DNA of 64,000 nt from Burkholderia sp. MS389. GTDB taxonomy: Bacteria; Pseudomonadota; Gammaproteobacteria; Burkholderiales; Burkholderiaceae. A program made the translations under genes and the position numbers. The notes under the pieces are model-generated. The model did no database searches and was not told where the DNA came from. It saw only the letters and a program-made list of their open reading frames with translations. Below, piece by piece: positions 19,732 to 28,989 of this stretch. Position 1 is the first letter of the stretch. Every line of letters starts with the position of its first letter. The DNA lies in NCBI RefSeq assembly GCF_016899425.1, contig NZ_CP045995.1, positions 2,604,001 to 2,668,000 of the forward strand, given 5' to 3'.

Positions 19732-21080
19732 CAGCGCAGCACCGCGTAGAGTTCGATCGATGCGTCGGGAACCGAAGCCGGCAAATAAATCTGGCACGCG
19801 CGTGCGGCCAACATCCTTGCATGCGCGGCATCGTGTGCGTCGAGTGCGAAATAGTGATTGTCCAGCCGGACCGGAATGGCGCCCGGCACTCGTTGCACCG
19901 CCTTCAGCGGGATGCCGGCGACCGCGGAACTGACGATGTGTTCGACGTCGTCCGGTGCGCCGATCTTGCAGAGGCGCGGGAACTGTTCGACGAGCTCGAA
20001 TGCCGGCAGGGCCGCGTTCACCGACAGATACCAGTCAGCCGGGCCCTCGACGATGCGCTCGTCGACGAACTGACCGGCCCAGGTGGTCGATGTCGTATGT
20101 GACAGCCCGATCGGAACGACACGCGACGGGATGATCGCGTCGAGCAGGTCGCGGATCAGCGATTCGAGCGTCGCGAAGACGTCATGTGCGGCGGCGTGGT
20201 CGTACGGCGGGATGTCCGCCAGCGACACGCGCGTCGAGAACGTCGTCAACGATCCTGCCAATTGCGCGAGCACCTGGTACAGGCGATCCGTGGGTTGCGC
20301 CGGATGCGACGCGAGGAAGCGCAACTGCGGCCATGCCTGGTGAATGCAATGCAGCAGCCAGAACAGCTGGACGTCGGCGACACCGTATTCGGCCACCTGC
20401 TCGATGCGCTCGCTGCGGCGCTCGCCAAGGAGCACGCTCTTGGCGGCGAGGATATCGGCGAGCCGCCGGATGCGCTCGATATGCAGTGCATGCCCCGACA
20501 GAGCGAGGCAAGGCGGGACGTAGCGGCGATCGACCTGGAACTGCCCGCTCGTCGAGCGTGTCAGGCGCGCGATCGCGCACACCGTGTCGTCCGCATGCGA
20601 CTCGAAGCCGAACAACACCCGCACCGCGTGGCGCTCGGCGGCGATTTCGGTGTCTCCGGTGCCGTTCAGGTCCGTCACCTTGACGAACTCGCGATAGGCG
20701 CGACGCGGGCGGGCCAGCGCCGTCTCGTCGAAGCGGCAGTTGTTGCCGTTCGCATCGGGCAACGCGAGCGCCGCGAGCACGTCGACCGTCTGGGTATCCG
20801 CGGGAATTTCGCCGACGAGGTCGCGCGCCGGCGGCAACGCATCGGCAACGGTCGTATCGATCGGGGAACCGTCGGGGAAGCGCAGTTGCAACCGCGTGAG
20901 CTTGAGGCGACTGGACGATAGCGCCTCCTCGTCGATGTCGACACACAGCGTTCCCCACGGCGCCACGGTCAGCGCCGAAGCGAGTTGTTGCAGCGCGAAT
21001 CCGTTCCAGCGCTCCTGCTGCTGGAAATGCTGCTGCGTCAGAATGAGCCCTTCATGCCAGAGCGGTTTGTCGATCCGCAT
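19731..21080 (-). CDS. tssK: T6SS baseplate-membrane connector TssK
   Basis: 449 residues. It opens with the TssK hallmark KPLWHEGLILTQQHFQQQERW and carries HALHIERIRRL and the C-terminal PVRLDNHYFALD region. TssK trimers resemble phage receptor-binding proteins and link the TssE/F/G baseplate to TssL/TssM. ATG 21080 is taken because family members start with M-x-I-x-KPLW; the frame extends upstream to 21128 without such support. First gene of the leftward arm, divergent from tssB over a 580-base AT-rich region. Confidence 0.95.
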   Translation of the reverse strand: MRIDKPLWHEGLILTQQHFQQQERWNGFALQQLASALTVAPWGTLCVDIDEEALSSSRLKLTRLQLRFPDGSPIDTTVADALPPARDLVGEIPADTQTVDVLAALALPDANGNNCRFDETALARPRRAYREFVKVTDLNGTGDTEIAAERHAVRVLFGFESHADDTVCAIARLTRSTSGQFQVDRRYVPPCLALSGHALHIERIRRLADILAAKSVLLGERRSERIEQVAEYGVADVQLFWLLHCIHQAWPQLRFLASHPAQPTDRLYQVLAQLAGSLTTFSTRVSLADIPPYDHAAAHDVFATLESLIRDLLDAIIPSRVVPIGLSHTTSTTWAGQFVDERIVEGPADWYLSVNAALPAFELVEQFPRLCKIGAPDDVEHIVSSAVAGIPLKAVQRVPGAIPVRLDNHYFALDAHDAAHARMLAARACQIYLPASVPDASIELYAVLR

Positions 21081-21660
21081 GGTGTGGTCGTCACGATCCA
21101 GGAATGATGAGGCGCCGATTCTATACATCGTTTTCCGATTTCGTATACCCGGGTTTATTGGAGAGTGTTGAAAAATGTGTCTTTTAAATTGAGATAAGCG
21201 TGATATTTATTTTGAGATTCTCTGCGTGGGACGTGTTTTGTGATTGAGAACGGTTTGCGAGGGGTTGTTTATCGGGATTGTGATTTTTGAGGGGCGTGAA
21301 GTTTTTGTAAATATATCAATGAGATGGGTTGGAATTGACGACTTTTTGGATAGCATGGATGGCCGGAGTGTGAGCGCGGCAGAGCGTATGAAGAAGCGGC
21401 GCAAAAATTAGGATGTGTCTTATTATTAAAAAAACCGAGCTGTCGCTCGTTTCCAATTTTTTGCATTGCCGGTTTACTCGTCGATAAAGGCCGTGATATT
21501 TTCTGCCGCCTGAGTCGGATATCGGGCCGCGCATATTCGACTCGGTCGTTCGTCGATGCACGTTGCGGGGTTCCGCATGGGCGATAAGGACGACGGAGCA
21601 TCCTTGAGTCGTGGGTGCGTGTCGCGGAGTCTTCAAGCTTCCTGAAATAAGGAGAACGAA
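21081..21660. promoter_or_regulatory. 580-base AT-rich divergent control region between tssK and tssB
   Basis: No gene is supported here. The region is clearly richer in A+T than its flanks, with runs such as ATATTTATTTTGAG and TTATTATTAAAAAAA, as expected of a promoter region for two divergent T6SS arms and of an H-NS-type silencing target. No sigma-54 box (TGGCAC-N5-TTGC) was found by eye. A hairpin flanked by A and T runs lies at 21436-21449. The tssB ribosome site AAGGAG is at the right edge. Confidence 0.6.
21428..21462. terminator. A-run/hairpin/T-run element in the tssB leader (possible bidirectional terminator or attenuator)
   Basis: A run of seven A precedes CGAGC-TGTC-GCTCG (21436-21449), a perfect 5-bp stem, followed by TTT and a TTTTTT run. 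The shape is that of a weak bidirectional intrinsic terminator. It may separate the two arms, or attenuate a long tssB transcript starting to its left. Confidence 0.4.
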
Positions 21661-22173
21661 TTGGATAGCTTTCAGCGAGAGATCCCGAAAAGCCGGGTGT
21701 CGATCACCCTCGATCTGCATACGGGTGGAGCGCAGAAGAAGGTCGAGTTGCCACTGAAGCTGCTGGTCGCCGGCGACTTCAGTGCCGGGCGCGAGCAGGC
21801 GCCGCTGGCCGAGCGCAAGAAGGTGAACATCGACAAGAACAACTTCGATGCCGTGCTGGCGGACTACGCGCCGGATCTCAGGATCGCCGCGGCCAATACG
21901 CTGGCCGGTGACGGTTCGGAACTGCCCGTCAACCTGTCGTTCCGGTCGATCAAGGATTTCGCGCCCGAGCAGGTCGCGCGCCAGATTCCCGAGCTGCAGG
22001 CGCTCCTCGCGATGCGCAATCTGCTGCGCGACCTGAAATCGAACCTGCTCGACAACGGGACGTTCCGCCGCGAGTTCGAGAAGGTGCTGAAGGACGACCG
22101 CCTGTCCGCGAAGCTGCGCGGCGAGCTCGCCCAGATCGCGACCGCCGCGACGCAGCCGGAAGGGCATGCGTGA
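21661..22173 (+). CDS. tssB: T6SS sheath protein TssB (VipA)
   Basis: 170 residues with the TssB pattern: SFQREIPKSRVSITLDLHTG, KVELPLKLLVAGDFS, the ERKKVNIDKNNFDAVLA segment, and PELQALLAMRNLLRDLKSNL, the helix that pairs with TssC. The start is TTG at 21661, placed by an exact AAGGAG six bases upstream; the next Met is far inside the conserved core. TssB and TssC build the contractile sheath. First gene of the rightward arm, 73 bases before tssC. Confidence 0.94.
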   Translation: MDSFQREIPKSRVSITLDLHTGGAQKKVELPLKLLVAGDFSAGREQAPLAERKKVNIDKNNFDAVLADYAPDLRIAAANTLAGDGSELPVNLSFRSIKDFAPEQVARQIPELQALLAMRNLLRDLKSNLLDNGTFRREFEKVLKDDRLSAKLRGELAQIATAATQPEGHA

Positions 22174-22246
22174 ACGAGGCCGGGCAAAGCGCGCATTCAG
22201 CGCATTCCGCAACATCGTAGCGATTCGATCGCAGACAGGATCCGAG

Positions 22247-23797
22247 ATGAAATCCACTGAAACGCAGCAAACCGGCGCGACCGAGACCGTCGTGCTGGAT
22301 GCCCCGCAGGGCGATGTCGACAGCGTCTATGCATCGCTGTGCAGCAAGATCAACCTGAAGCCGATCCGTGAAGCGCGCCCGCTCGAGGCGTTCCGCGACA
22401 ACGACATGCTGTCCGAGGCGTCGGCCGACGAGCGCATCGCGCGCGGGATGGGCGCGTTCCTCGAACTCGTCGCGAAGACGAGCCAGCCGGTGGACCGGCT
22501 CGACAAATCGCTGCTCGACTTCCACATCGGCCAGATCGACCGGCAAATCGGCCGTCAGCTCGACGCCGTGATGCACACGTCGGAATTTCAGGCGCTCGAA
22601 GCACGCTGGCGCGGCCTGAAGATGCTCGTGAGCCGCACCGATTTCCGCAAGAACGCACGCATCGAGGTGCTCGACGTGTCGAAGGACGCGCTGCAGCGCG
22701 ACTTCGAGGACACGCCCGAACTGATCCAGAGCGGCCTGTATCGCCTCACGTACATCGAGGAATACGACACGCCGGGCGGCCAGCCGATCAGCGCGATGAT
22801 CAGCGACTTCGAGTTCGCGAATTCGCCGATGGACGTCGCGTTGCTGCGCAATATCTCGAAGGTGGCGGCTGCCGCCCATATGCCGTTCATCGGCTCGGTC
22901 GGGCCGACGTTCTTCGGCAAGCAGTCGATGGAGGAAGTCGCAGCGATCCAGGACATCGGCAACTACTTCGATCGCGCCGAATACATCAAGTGGAAGAGCT
23001 TCCGCGATACCGACGATGCGCGTTACGTCGGCCTGACGATGCCGCGCGTGCTCGGCCGCTTGCCATACGGCAAGGATACGGCGCCGGTGCGCGCGTTCAA
23101 CTACGAGGAGGCCGTCAAGGGCCCCGACCACGACAAGTACCTGTGGATGAATGCGTCGTTCGCGTTCGCGGCGAACATGGTGCGCAGCTTTGTTAGCAAC
23201 GGCTGGTGCGTGCAAATCCGCGGGCCGCAGGCGGGCGGCAAGGTCGAGGATCTGCCGGTTCACCTGTACGACCTCGGCACCGGTCACCAGCCGAAGATCC
23301 CGACCGAGGTGCTGATCCCTGAAACCCGTGAATTCGAGTTCGCGAATCTCGGCTTCATCCCGCTGTCGTTCTACAAGAACCGCGACTTCGCGTGCTTCTT
23401 CTCCGCGAACTCGGCGCAGAAGCCCGCGCTGTACGAGACCCGGGAAGCGACCGCGAACAGCCGCATCAACGCACGGCTGCCGTACATCTTCCTGCTGTCG
23501 CGCATCGCGCACTACCTGAAGCTGATCCAGCGCGAAAACATCGGCACGACGAAGGATCGCCGTCTGCTCGAACTCGAGCTGAACAACTGGATCAAGGGGC
23601 TCGTGACCGAGATGAAGGATCCGGGCGACGAACTGCAGGCGTCGCATCCGCTGCGCGAGGCGAAGGTCACGGTCGAGGACATCGAGGACAACCCGGGCTT
23701 CTTCCGGATCAAGCTGTTCATCGTTCCGCACTTCCAGGTCGAAGGGATGGATATCGGGCTGTCGCTCGTGTCGCAGATGCCGAAGTCCAAGAACTGA
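22247..23797 (+). CDS. tssC: T6SS sheath protein TssC (VipB)
   Basis: 516 residues. Family signatures are LLDFHIGQIDRQIGRQLDAVMH, EFQALEARWRGLKMLV, the GDFEF-like ISDFEFANSPMDVALLRNIS and PYGKDT. The C-terminal NWIKGLVTEMKDPGDELQASHPL carries the ClpV-accessible and sheath-packing parts. ATG 22247 has an AGGA ahead and matches family length; the frame opens earlier at 22166. Works with TssB as the sheath heterodimer in the cytoplasm. Confidence 0.96.
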   Translation: MKSTETQQTGATETVVLDAPQGDVDSVYASLCSKINLKPIREARPLEAFRDNDMLSEASADERIARGMGAFLELVAKTSQPVDRLDKSLLDFHIGQIDRQIGRQLDAVMHTSEFQALEARWRGLKMLVSRTDFRKNARIEVLDVSKDALQRDFEDTPELIQSGLYRLTYIEEYDTPGGQPISAMISDFEFANSPMDVALLRNISKVAAAAHMPFIGSVGPTFFGKQSMEEVAAIQDIGNYFDRAEYIKWKSFRDTDDARYVGLTMPRVLGRLPYGKDTAPVRAFNYEEAVKGPDHDKYLWMNASFAFAANMVRSFVSNGWCVQIRGPQAGGKVEDLPVHLYDLGTGHQPKIPTEVLIPETREFEFANLGFIPLSFYKNRDFACFFSANSAQKPALYETREATANSRINARLPYIFLLSRIAHYLKLIQRENIGTTKDRRLLELELNNWIKGLVTEMKDPGDELQASHPLREAKVTVEDIEDNPGFFRIKLFIVPHFQVEGMDIGLSLVSQMPKSKN

Positions 23798-23875
23798 TCT
23801 GACGTTAGTCGCAGTGGCGCCGGGGTGGACAGGGGCACCCCGGCGTGCCGTGCAGTCGCGCAACCGAGAGATTCC

Positions 23876-26227
23876 ATGTCGATGATTCTGCCTTCGCAGG
23901 CTTATGAATTGAAGCTCGCGCCGCATCCGGCGCCGTTCTCGATCCTGAAGTTCAGCGGGCTGGACCGCGTGAGCCAGCTCTATCGATACGACATCGAATT
24001 CACCAGTCCGGCGGCCGGGATTCCGATGGACCAGGTACTGGGCAGGCCGGCGAAATTCGTGGTCGATCCGGTCGATCCCGACATGGACTATCTTCGGAAG
24101 ATGTTCGGGGAAAATGCCGCGCAGTTCAGTGCCAAGCCGAGTGCGTATACGGTCCATGGCGTCATCACGCAGTTCGACGAACTGGAGACATCGGCGGACG
24201 AAACCCGCTACCGCGTCGTGCTGGAGCCGACGCTGGCGGATCTCGCCCGCGGCGTGACGAGCCGCTTGTTTCAGAAGCAGTCGGTCGACGAGATCGTGAC
24301 CGGCACGTTGCGACATTACGGTTACCGCGCGGGCGTGGACTTTCGGTTCCAGTTGCGCGGGCAATACAAGCGCCGCGAATACGTGACGCAGTATCACGAG
24401 ACGACGTTCGCGTTCATTCAGCGCATTTGTGCGGAAGAGGGCATCTGGTTTCGCTGGGAGCAGAAGAAGGATCGTGCGGTGGTCGTGTTCGGCGACGATC
24501 TGGATGCCTATGCGCGCAAGCAGCGAACGGTGCCGTATCGACGGGAATCGGGGCTGGAGAGTGTCGGTTCGGATGCGATCAAGACGCTAGGACGCGAGAT
24601 GAAGCGCGTGCCGGAGGCGGTGCGGCTGCATGACTACAACCATCGGCAGGCCGGCGTATCGCTGCTGGTCGAGGAAAACGCGGCGCGCGACGACACGACG
24701 ACACATTCGGTCGATTATCGCTGGGGCGAACATTACGAGACGCCCGAAGAGGGGAAGCGCATTGCGCGGTTGCGGCATGAAGCCTATCTGGCCGGGCAGA
24801 TCACGTTCAAGGGGACCGGCAATCCGTTCTGGCTCGAGGCGGGCGAGGTGATGCGTGTCGAGCCGAAGCCGGCCGATGCGAAACATGGGGTCTTCGTTAC
24901 GTCGGTCGAGTCGCACGGCGGGCGTAACGAGTCGTACTGGGTGGCGTTCGAAGGGATTCCGTCGGATCGTGTATGGCGCACGTCGATGGGCTCGATTTCG
25001 CGACCGGTGGTCGACGGGATCCTGCCGGCGCGGATTACGTCGCCAGGCAACTACAAGTATGCGTATCTGACCGAGCAGGGCTGGTACGTGATCAAGCTGC
25101 CGTTCGATCTCGATGAATGGAGCCCCGGTGGGACGAGCCGGCCGGTGCGGTTTGCGAAGCCGTACAGCGGCGACAACTACGGGCATCACTTTCCGTTGAT
25201 CGACGGGGCGGAGGTGGCGATCGTCCATACGGACGGCGATCCGAACCGACCGGTGATCATCGGCGCAATGCATGACAGCGTGCATCCGGATCTGGTCAAT
25301 AACCTGAACCATACGCGGAATCTGATTCGGACGGCTGCGCGCAATGAGTTGCGGATGGAGGACAAGGAGGGCGTCGAGCATATTCATCTGACGACGCCCA
25401 CCCAGACGAGTGAGCTGAATCTAGGGCATATGGTCGACGATGCCCGCCACGAACGCGGCCAAGGCGCCGAGCTACGTACCGACGGGCATCTTGCCGCGCG
25501 TGGTCCGAAGGGCATGCTGTTGAGTACCGAGGCGCAGGTGGGCGCTGCCGGGCACCAACTCGACATGAAGGACGCGCACGCGCAGTTGCAGCGGGCGATC
25601 GATCGCATGGAGTCCCTTTCCGAGGCGGTACGTGCGGCGGAGGCGACCGTCGCGGAGTTGCAGCAACAGAAGTCGTTCTATGCGGAAGCGCTGGATGGTT
25701 TGAAGCGTGCCGCCATTCTGGCGAGCGCACCGTCAGGTATCGGCCTCACGTCCGGCGAGCATTTGCAGCTCAATGCGGACCGGAATCTGATCGCGACGGC
25801 CGGCGGGAATTTCGACGTCGGCGTCATGCGCAACTTCACGGTTGCGGCCGGGAAGCAGGTATCGCTTTTCGCACAAGCACAGGGCGTGCGGGTGACGGCC
25901 GCCAAACAGGACGTTGTCGTTCAGGCCCGTACGGGAGCGATGGCGCTGTCGGCGTCGAAGGACCTGAACTTCACTAGTAGTGAGGGTGCGATTCTCGTGG
26001 CCTCGCGCGGTGCGCTGACACTCGCCAGTGGTGGCGCCTACCTCAAGATCGACGGCGGCAATATCGAGCTCGGATGCCCGGGGGATATCACGCTCAAGTG
26101 CGGAAATTTCCATTGGACCGGCCCAGCGTCGCTTGACACCCGTCTGCCGAATATGCCCATTGGGCCATGCAAGGAGTGCCTGCTGGATGCGCACCGTGGT
26201 GTCGAAGCGTTGACGGAGGTCGCTTGA
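23876..26227 (+). CDS. vgrG: T6SS spike protein VgrG (TssI) with DUF2345
   Basis: 783 residues. The gp27-like N-terminal part (about 1-370) contains FSGLDRVSQLYRYDIEF and RVVLEPTLADLARG. A gp5-like OB domain follows (PVRFAKPYSGDNYGHHFPL, DGDPNRPVIIGAMHD). A DUF2345 region in the last 200 residues contains the Gly-rich beta helix. There is no extra toxin domain, so cargo should ride as separate proteins. ATG 23876 has GAGAG upstream. The adaptor, lipoprotein, effector and PAAR genes that follow make this a cargo-dedicated VgrG. Confidence 0.95.
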   Translation: MSMILPSQAYELKLAPHPAPFSILKFSGLDRVSQLYRYDIEFTSPAAGIPMDQVLGRPAKFVVDPVDPDMDYLRKMFGENAAQFSAKPSAYTVHGVITQFDELETSADETRYRVVLEPTLADLARGVTSRLFQKQSVDEIVTGTLRHYGYRAGVDFRFQLRGQYKRREYVTQYHETTFAFIQRICAEEGIWFRWEQKKDRAVVVFGDDLDAYARKQRTVPYRRESGLESVGSDAIKTLGREMKRVPEAVRLHDYNHRQAGVSLLVEENAARDDTTTHSVDYRWGEHYETPEEGKRIARLRHEAYLAGQITFKGTGNPFWLEAGEVMRVEPKPADAKHGVFVTSVESHGGRNESYWVAFEGIPSDRVWRTSMGSISRPVVDGILPARITSPGNYKYAYLTEQGWYVIKLPFDLDEWSPGGTSRPVRFAKPYSGDNYGHHFPLIDGAEVAIVHTDGDPNRPVIIGAMHDSVHPDLVNNLNHTRNLIRTAARNELRMEDKEGVEHIHLTTPTQTSELNLGHMVDDARHERGQGAELRTDGHLAARGPKGMLLSTEAQVGAAGHQLDMKDAHAQLQRAIDRMESLSEAVRAAEATVAELQQQKSFYAEALDGLKRAAILASAPSGIGLTSGEHLQLNADRNLIATAGGNFDVGVMRNFTVAAGKQVSLFAQAQGVRVTAAKQDVVVQARTGAMALSASKDLNFTSSEGAILVASRGALTLASGGAYLKIDGGNIELGCPGDITLKCGNFHWTGPASLDTRLPNMPIGPCKECLLDAHRGVEALTEVA

Positions 26228-27219
26228 TGGCCGGAACCGGACGTGCGACCCCAACCCGAGAGTCGGACGCGGGATGGGAGGCGTGGCGTGATCGATTGGT
26301 AGCGCAATTCGACACGTTCGACGTGGACGGCGTTGCGGCGTACCTGTACATGCTCGCCGATGCGCTTGCCAATCCGGGGCTCGACAAACTGCTCGTCCAG
26401 GTGCCGCTGCTCGAATGGGAGTCGCTCTGGGGCGGCAGCGTTCTCGAGTCCTATACGGACATCGCCCCGTATCTGATCGGGATCGATCGCTTTGCATTCG
26501 ATGATTCGCGCGACCTCGGCAGCCGGTTTGTCCGGCGACTTTGGAGAGAGTCGAGCGGACGGCACATGCTGACGTGGATATGGTCGCCATTTCCCATTCG
26601 GTCACTGGCCGCGCATTTTCGCTCGTTCTGCCGTTACTCGACGCCCGACAAGCGCGCGTACTTTCTGCATTTCTACGATAACCGGATTCTTGCCCGGTTA
26701 CGAGGAGTCTGGAGCGCAGAACAGGCTCAGGCGTTTCTGTCGCCATGTGTCGAGATATGGCATCGCGATCGTGATTCGAACGAGATCGTCTGGCGCAACG
26801 ATGCCGGTGTCGCCGATGCAGTCGTCGACGCAGAGCAGGTGATGACGATCGAGCAGCACATGACGTTGCTGCATCTCGGCCGTGCCGACAAGCTTGCGAT
26901 GCAGTTGCGCACGATGTATGGCGCGATGCTCGACGATTTTACGGATCTGGCGCTCTACCGCCGTATTTCGGAACAGCTCGAACGTGCTGGCCGATACCGT
27001 ATAGCCGACGATGACGATCTCTTGAACTACGTTTCAAAGGGCGTCGTTATTTCGCCGCGGTTCGATGAGCATCCGGTGATCCGGGGCAGATTGGAGCGCG
27101 CGATGAGCGGTGAGCAGACGTTTCGAGAGGCATTGAGTGATATCGACGCGGAGGTATTGCGGGAGACGGCGCGCATCGCGTCGGATTCGGACGAGGCGGG
27201 AGGAACGTCGCGTGATTAG
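26227..27219 (+). CDS. DUF4123-family T6SS effector adaptor
   Basis: 330 residues resembling DUF4123 (Tap/TEC) chaperones: a DWLLLD-like N-terminal region (YLYMLADALANPGLDKLLVQ), then PYLIGIDR and RRLWRESSGRHMLTWIWSPFPIRSLAAHFRSF, the conserved core. The last 120 residues contain SPRFDEHPVIRGRLERAMSG, which strikingly resembles the C-terminal part of the DUF3304 proteins encoded next (NPKFDEHPAVQRILKE). DUF4123 proteins load an effector onto their partner VgrG and are not secreted. The start forms TGATG with the vgrG stop. The 3' end overlaps the first lipoprotein gene by 8 bases. Confidence 0.85.
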   Translation: MAGTGRATPTRESDAGWEAWRDRLVAQFDTFDVDGVAAYLYMLADALANPGLDKLLVQVPLLEWESLWGGSVLESYTDIAPYLIGIDRFAFDDSRDLGSRFVRRLWRESSGRHMLTWIWSPFPIRSLAAHFRSFCRYSTPDKRAYFLHFYDNRILARLRGVWSAEQAQAFLSPCVEIWHRDRDSNEIVWRNDAGVADAVVDAEQVMTIEQHMTLLHLGRADKLAMQLRTMYGAMLDDFTDLALYRRISEQLERAGRYRIADDDDLLNYVSKGVVISPRFDEHPVIRGRLERAMSGEQTFREALSDIDAEVLRETARIASDSDEAGGTSRD

Positions 27220-27976
27220 TCGGCTTTTCATCCTATTGGTTCTGGCGCTGGCGCTAACCGGTTGCGATGCATTTTCCTCCGAGCCGACCTACCGTGGTGT
27301 CAGCATCATGGGGCTCAACTACACGCCGTTCAATCTGAGCGAGTTCACGATTCGCGACAAGTACGGCAACAGAGCGGGTGGAGGGGGGGATTTGCCGCCG
27401 GGTACGGGCGCGGGAAGCCTCAGTTGTTGCTACAAGCTGAAGGGGACGGAATTCACGGTTGAGTGGGAAGTCTACGACGCGGATGAAGCGATTAAAGATC
27501 TGTACGCGCCGATCAAGAAGATCCACAAGACGACCGAGGTGAAGTTTCCGCCGACAAAAGTCAAAGGCGGGGCGGGGGAGGACGTGCTCGCCGTGCACTT
27601 TTATCCGGACGATCACATCGAGTTCGAGATTCGGAACGATATGAGCGGGACGAGGATCGACTACACGGAAATCGATTACTGGCTTCAGACCAAATACGGG
27701 AAGGTGGCGAACCCTGACGATGCCGACATGGCCGTCGCCTATCGGCGCACGGCACGAATTGCGGCCCAGGGCTGGCTGAAGTATCGCCTGACCGACACGA
27801 CAGATCTCGTGCAGTACGTGTACTACAGGCAGATCGTTAATCCGAAATTCGATGAGCATCCAGCGGTGCAACGGATTCTGAAGGAGACGAGCGGCAAGCC
27901 AGGCGCCTTTGGTGTTGCGATGCAGAGCTTGCCAGACACCGTCGTGCAAGAGATCAAGCGGGGCCGCTTTGATTAG
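27212..27976 (+). CDS. DUF3304 lipoprotein, tandem copy 1 (probable immunity protein)
   Basis: 254 residues from GTG 27212, with GGAGG upstream. The signal peptide is ISRLFILLVLALALTGC, with lipobox LTGC and Asp at +2 after the lipid-bearing Cys. The mature part shares the core CDAFSSEPTYRGVSIMGL with three downstream copies. This copy differs from the others in its start codon and signal peptide, which are fused to the DUF4123 overlap. DUF3304 lipoproteins beside DUF2235 lipases are thought to be periplasmic immunity (Tli-like) proteins. Its last third is nearly identical to copy 4. Confidence 0.85.
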   Translation: MISRLFILLVLALALTGCDAFSSEPTYRGVSIMGLNYTPFNLSEFTIRDKYGNRAGGGGDLPPGTGAGSLSCCYKLKGTEFTVEWEVYDADEAIKDLYAPIKKIHKTTEVKFPPTKVKGGAGEDVLAVHFYPDDHIEFEIRNDMSGTRIDYTEIDYWLQTKYGKVANPDDADMAVAYRRTARIAAQGWLKYRLTDTTDLVQYVYYRQIVNPKFDEHPAVQRILKETSGKPGAFGVAMQSLPDTVVQEIKRGRFD

Positions 27977-28100
27977 ACATCGACACGAGCACGAGATTCT
28001 CTATTCGAAAAGGCGCCCTTCTTGATCGTCAGACCGTGTTTGCGAGTCGAAGTCTGCGTGTTACGTCGGATTGTGTCCTTGAATTCGGGGTGTTTCAGCA

Positions 28101-28865
28101 ATGATTAAACGGGTTGTCGTCTTCCTCGCTGCCGCATTGACGTTGGCTGGCTGCGATGCATTTTCCTCCGAGCCGACCTACCGTGGTGTCAGCATCATGG
28201 GGCTCAACTACACGCCGTTCAATCTGAGCGAGTTCACAATTCGCGACAAGTATGGCAACAGAGCGGGTGGAGGGGGTGACTTGCCACCGAGTGCCGGTGC
28301 CGGAAGCCTAACTTGTTGCTACACGCTGAAGGGGACGGAATTCACGGTTGAGTGGGAAGTCTACGACGCGGATGAAGCGATTAAAGATCTGTACGCGCCG
28401 ATCAAGAAAATCCACAAGACGACCGAGGTGAAGTTTCCGCCGACAAAAGTCAAAGGTGGGGCGGGGGAGGACGTGCTCGCCGTGCATTTTTATCCGGACG
28501 ATCACATCGAGTTCGAGATTCGGAACGACATGAGCGGGACGAGGATCGATTACACGGAGGTTGACGACTGGCTTCAAACAAAATACGGGAGGGCGGCGAA
28601 TCCGGACGACGACGACATGTTCGTGGCTTATAGACGCACGGCTCGAATCGCGGCACAGGGCTGGCTGAAGTATCGCCTGACCGACACGGTGGATCTGGAG
28701 CAGTACGTGTACTACAGGCAGCTTGTTAATTCCAAATTCGATGAGCATCCAGTGGTGCAACGGATCCTGAAAGAGACGAAAGGCAAGCCGGGCGCCTTTG
28801 GTGCAGCTATGCGGGGATTGCCAGACACCGTCGTGCAAGAGATCAAGCGAGGTCGCTTTGATTAG
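28101..28865 (+). CDS. DUF3304 lipoprotein, tandem copy 2 (probable immunity protein)
   Basis: 254 residues. The signal peptide MIKRVVVFLAAALTLAGC has lipobox LAGC and Asp at +2. Over the mid region it matches copy 1 (EVYDADEAIKDLYAPIKKIH), but it diverges in the last third (EVDDWLQTKYGRAANPDDDD, then LVNSKFDEHPVV). An aligned divergence patch at about residues 155-185 is the most variable part in all copies and may be the specificity surface. It has its own 124-base upstream gap, so it could have its own promoter. Confidence 0.85.
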   Translation: MIKRVVVFLAAALTLAGCDAFSSEPTYRGVSIMGLNYTPFNLSEFTIRDKYGNRAGGGGDLPPSAGAGSLTCCYTLKGTEFTVEWEVYDADEAIKDLYAPIKKIHKTTEVKFPPTKVKGGAGEDVLAVHFYPDDHIEFEIRNDMSGTRIDYTEVDDWLQTKYGRAANPDDDDMFVAYRRTARIAAQGWLKYRLTDTVDLEQYVYYRQLVNSKFDEHPVVQRILKETKGKPGAFGAAMRGLPDTVVQEIKRGRFD

Positions 28866-28989
28866 ACATCGACACGAGCACGAGATTCTCTATTCGAAAA
28901 GGCGCCCTTCTTGATTGTCAGGTCGTGTTCGCGAGTCGGAGTCCGCGTGTTACGTCGGATTGTGTCTTTAAATTTGAGGTGTTTAAGCA

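Noticed and set aside
21081-21660. Sigma-54 promoter in the tssK-tssB region, as found in some T6SS loci
   Set aside because: No GG-N10-GC pair in the expected setting (TGGCAC-N5-TTGC) could be seen on either strand.
21950-24397. 815-codon minus-strand frame opposite tssB, tssC and vgrG
   Set aside because: No domain resemblance; the plus-strand genes are certain.
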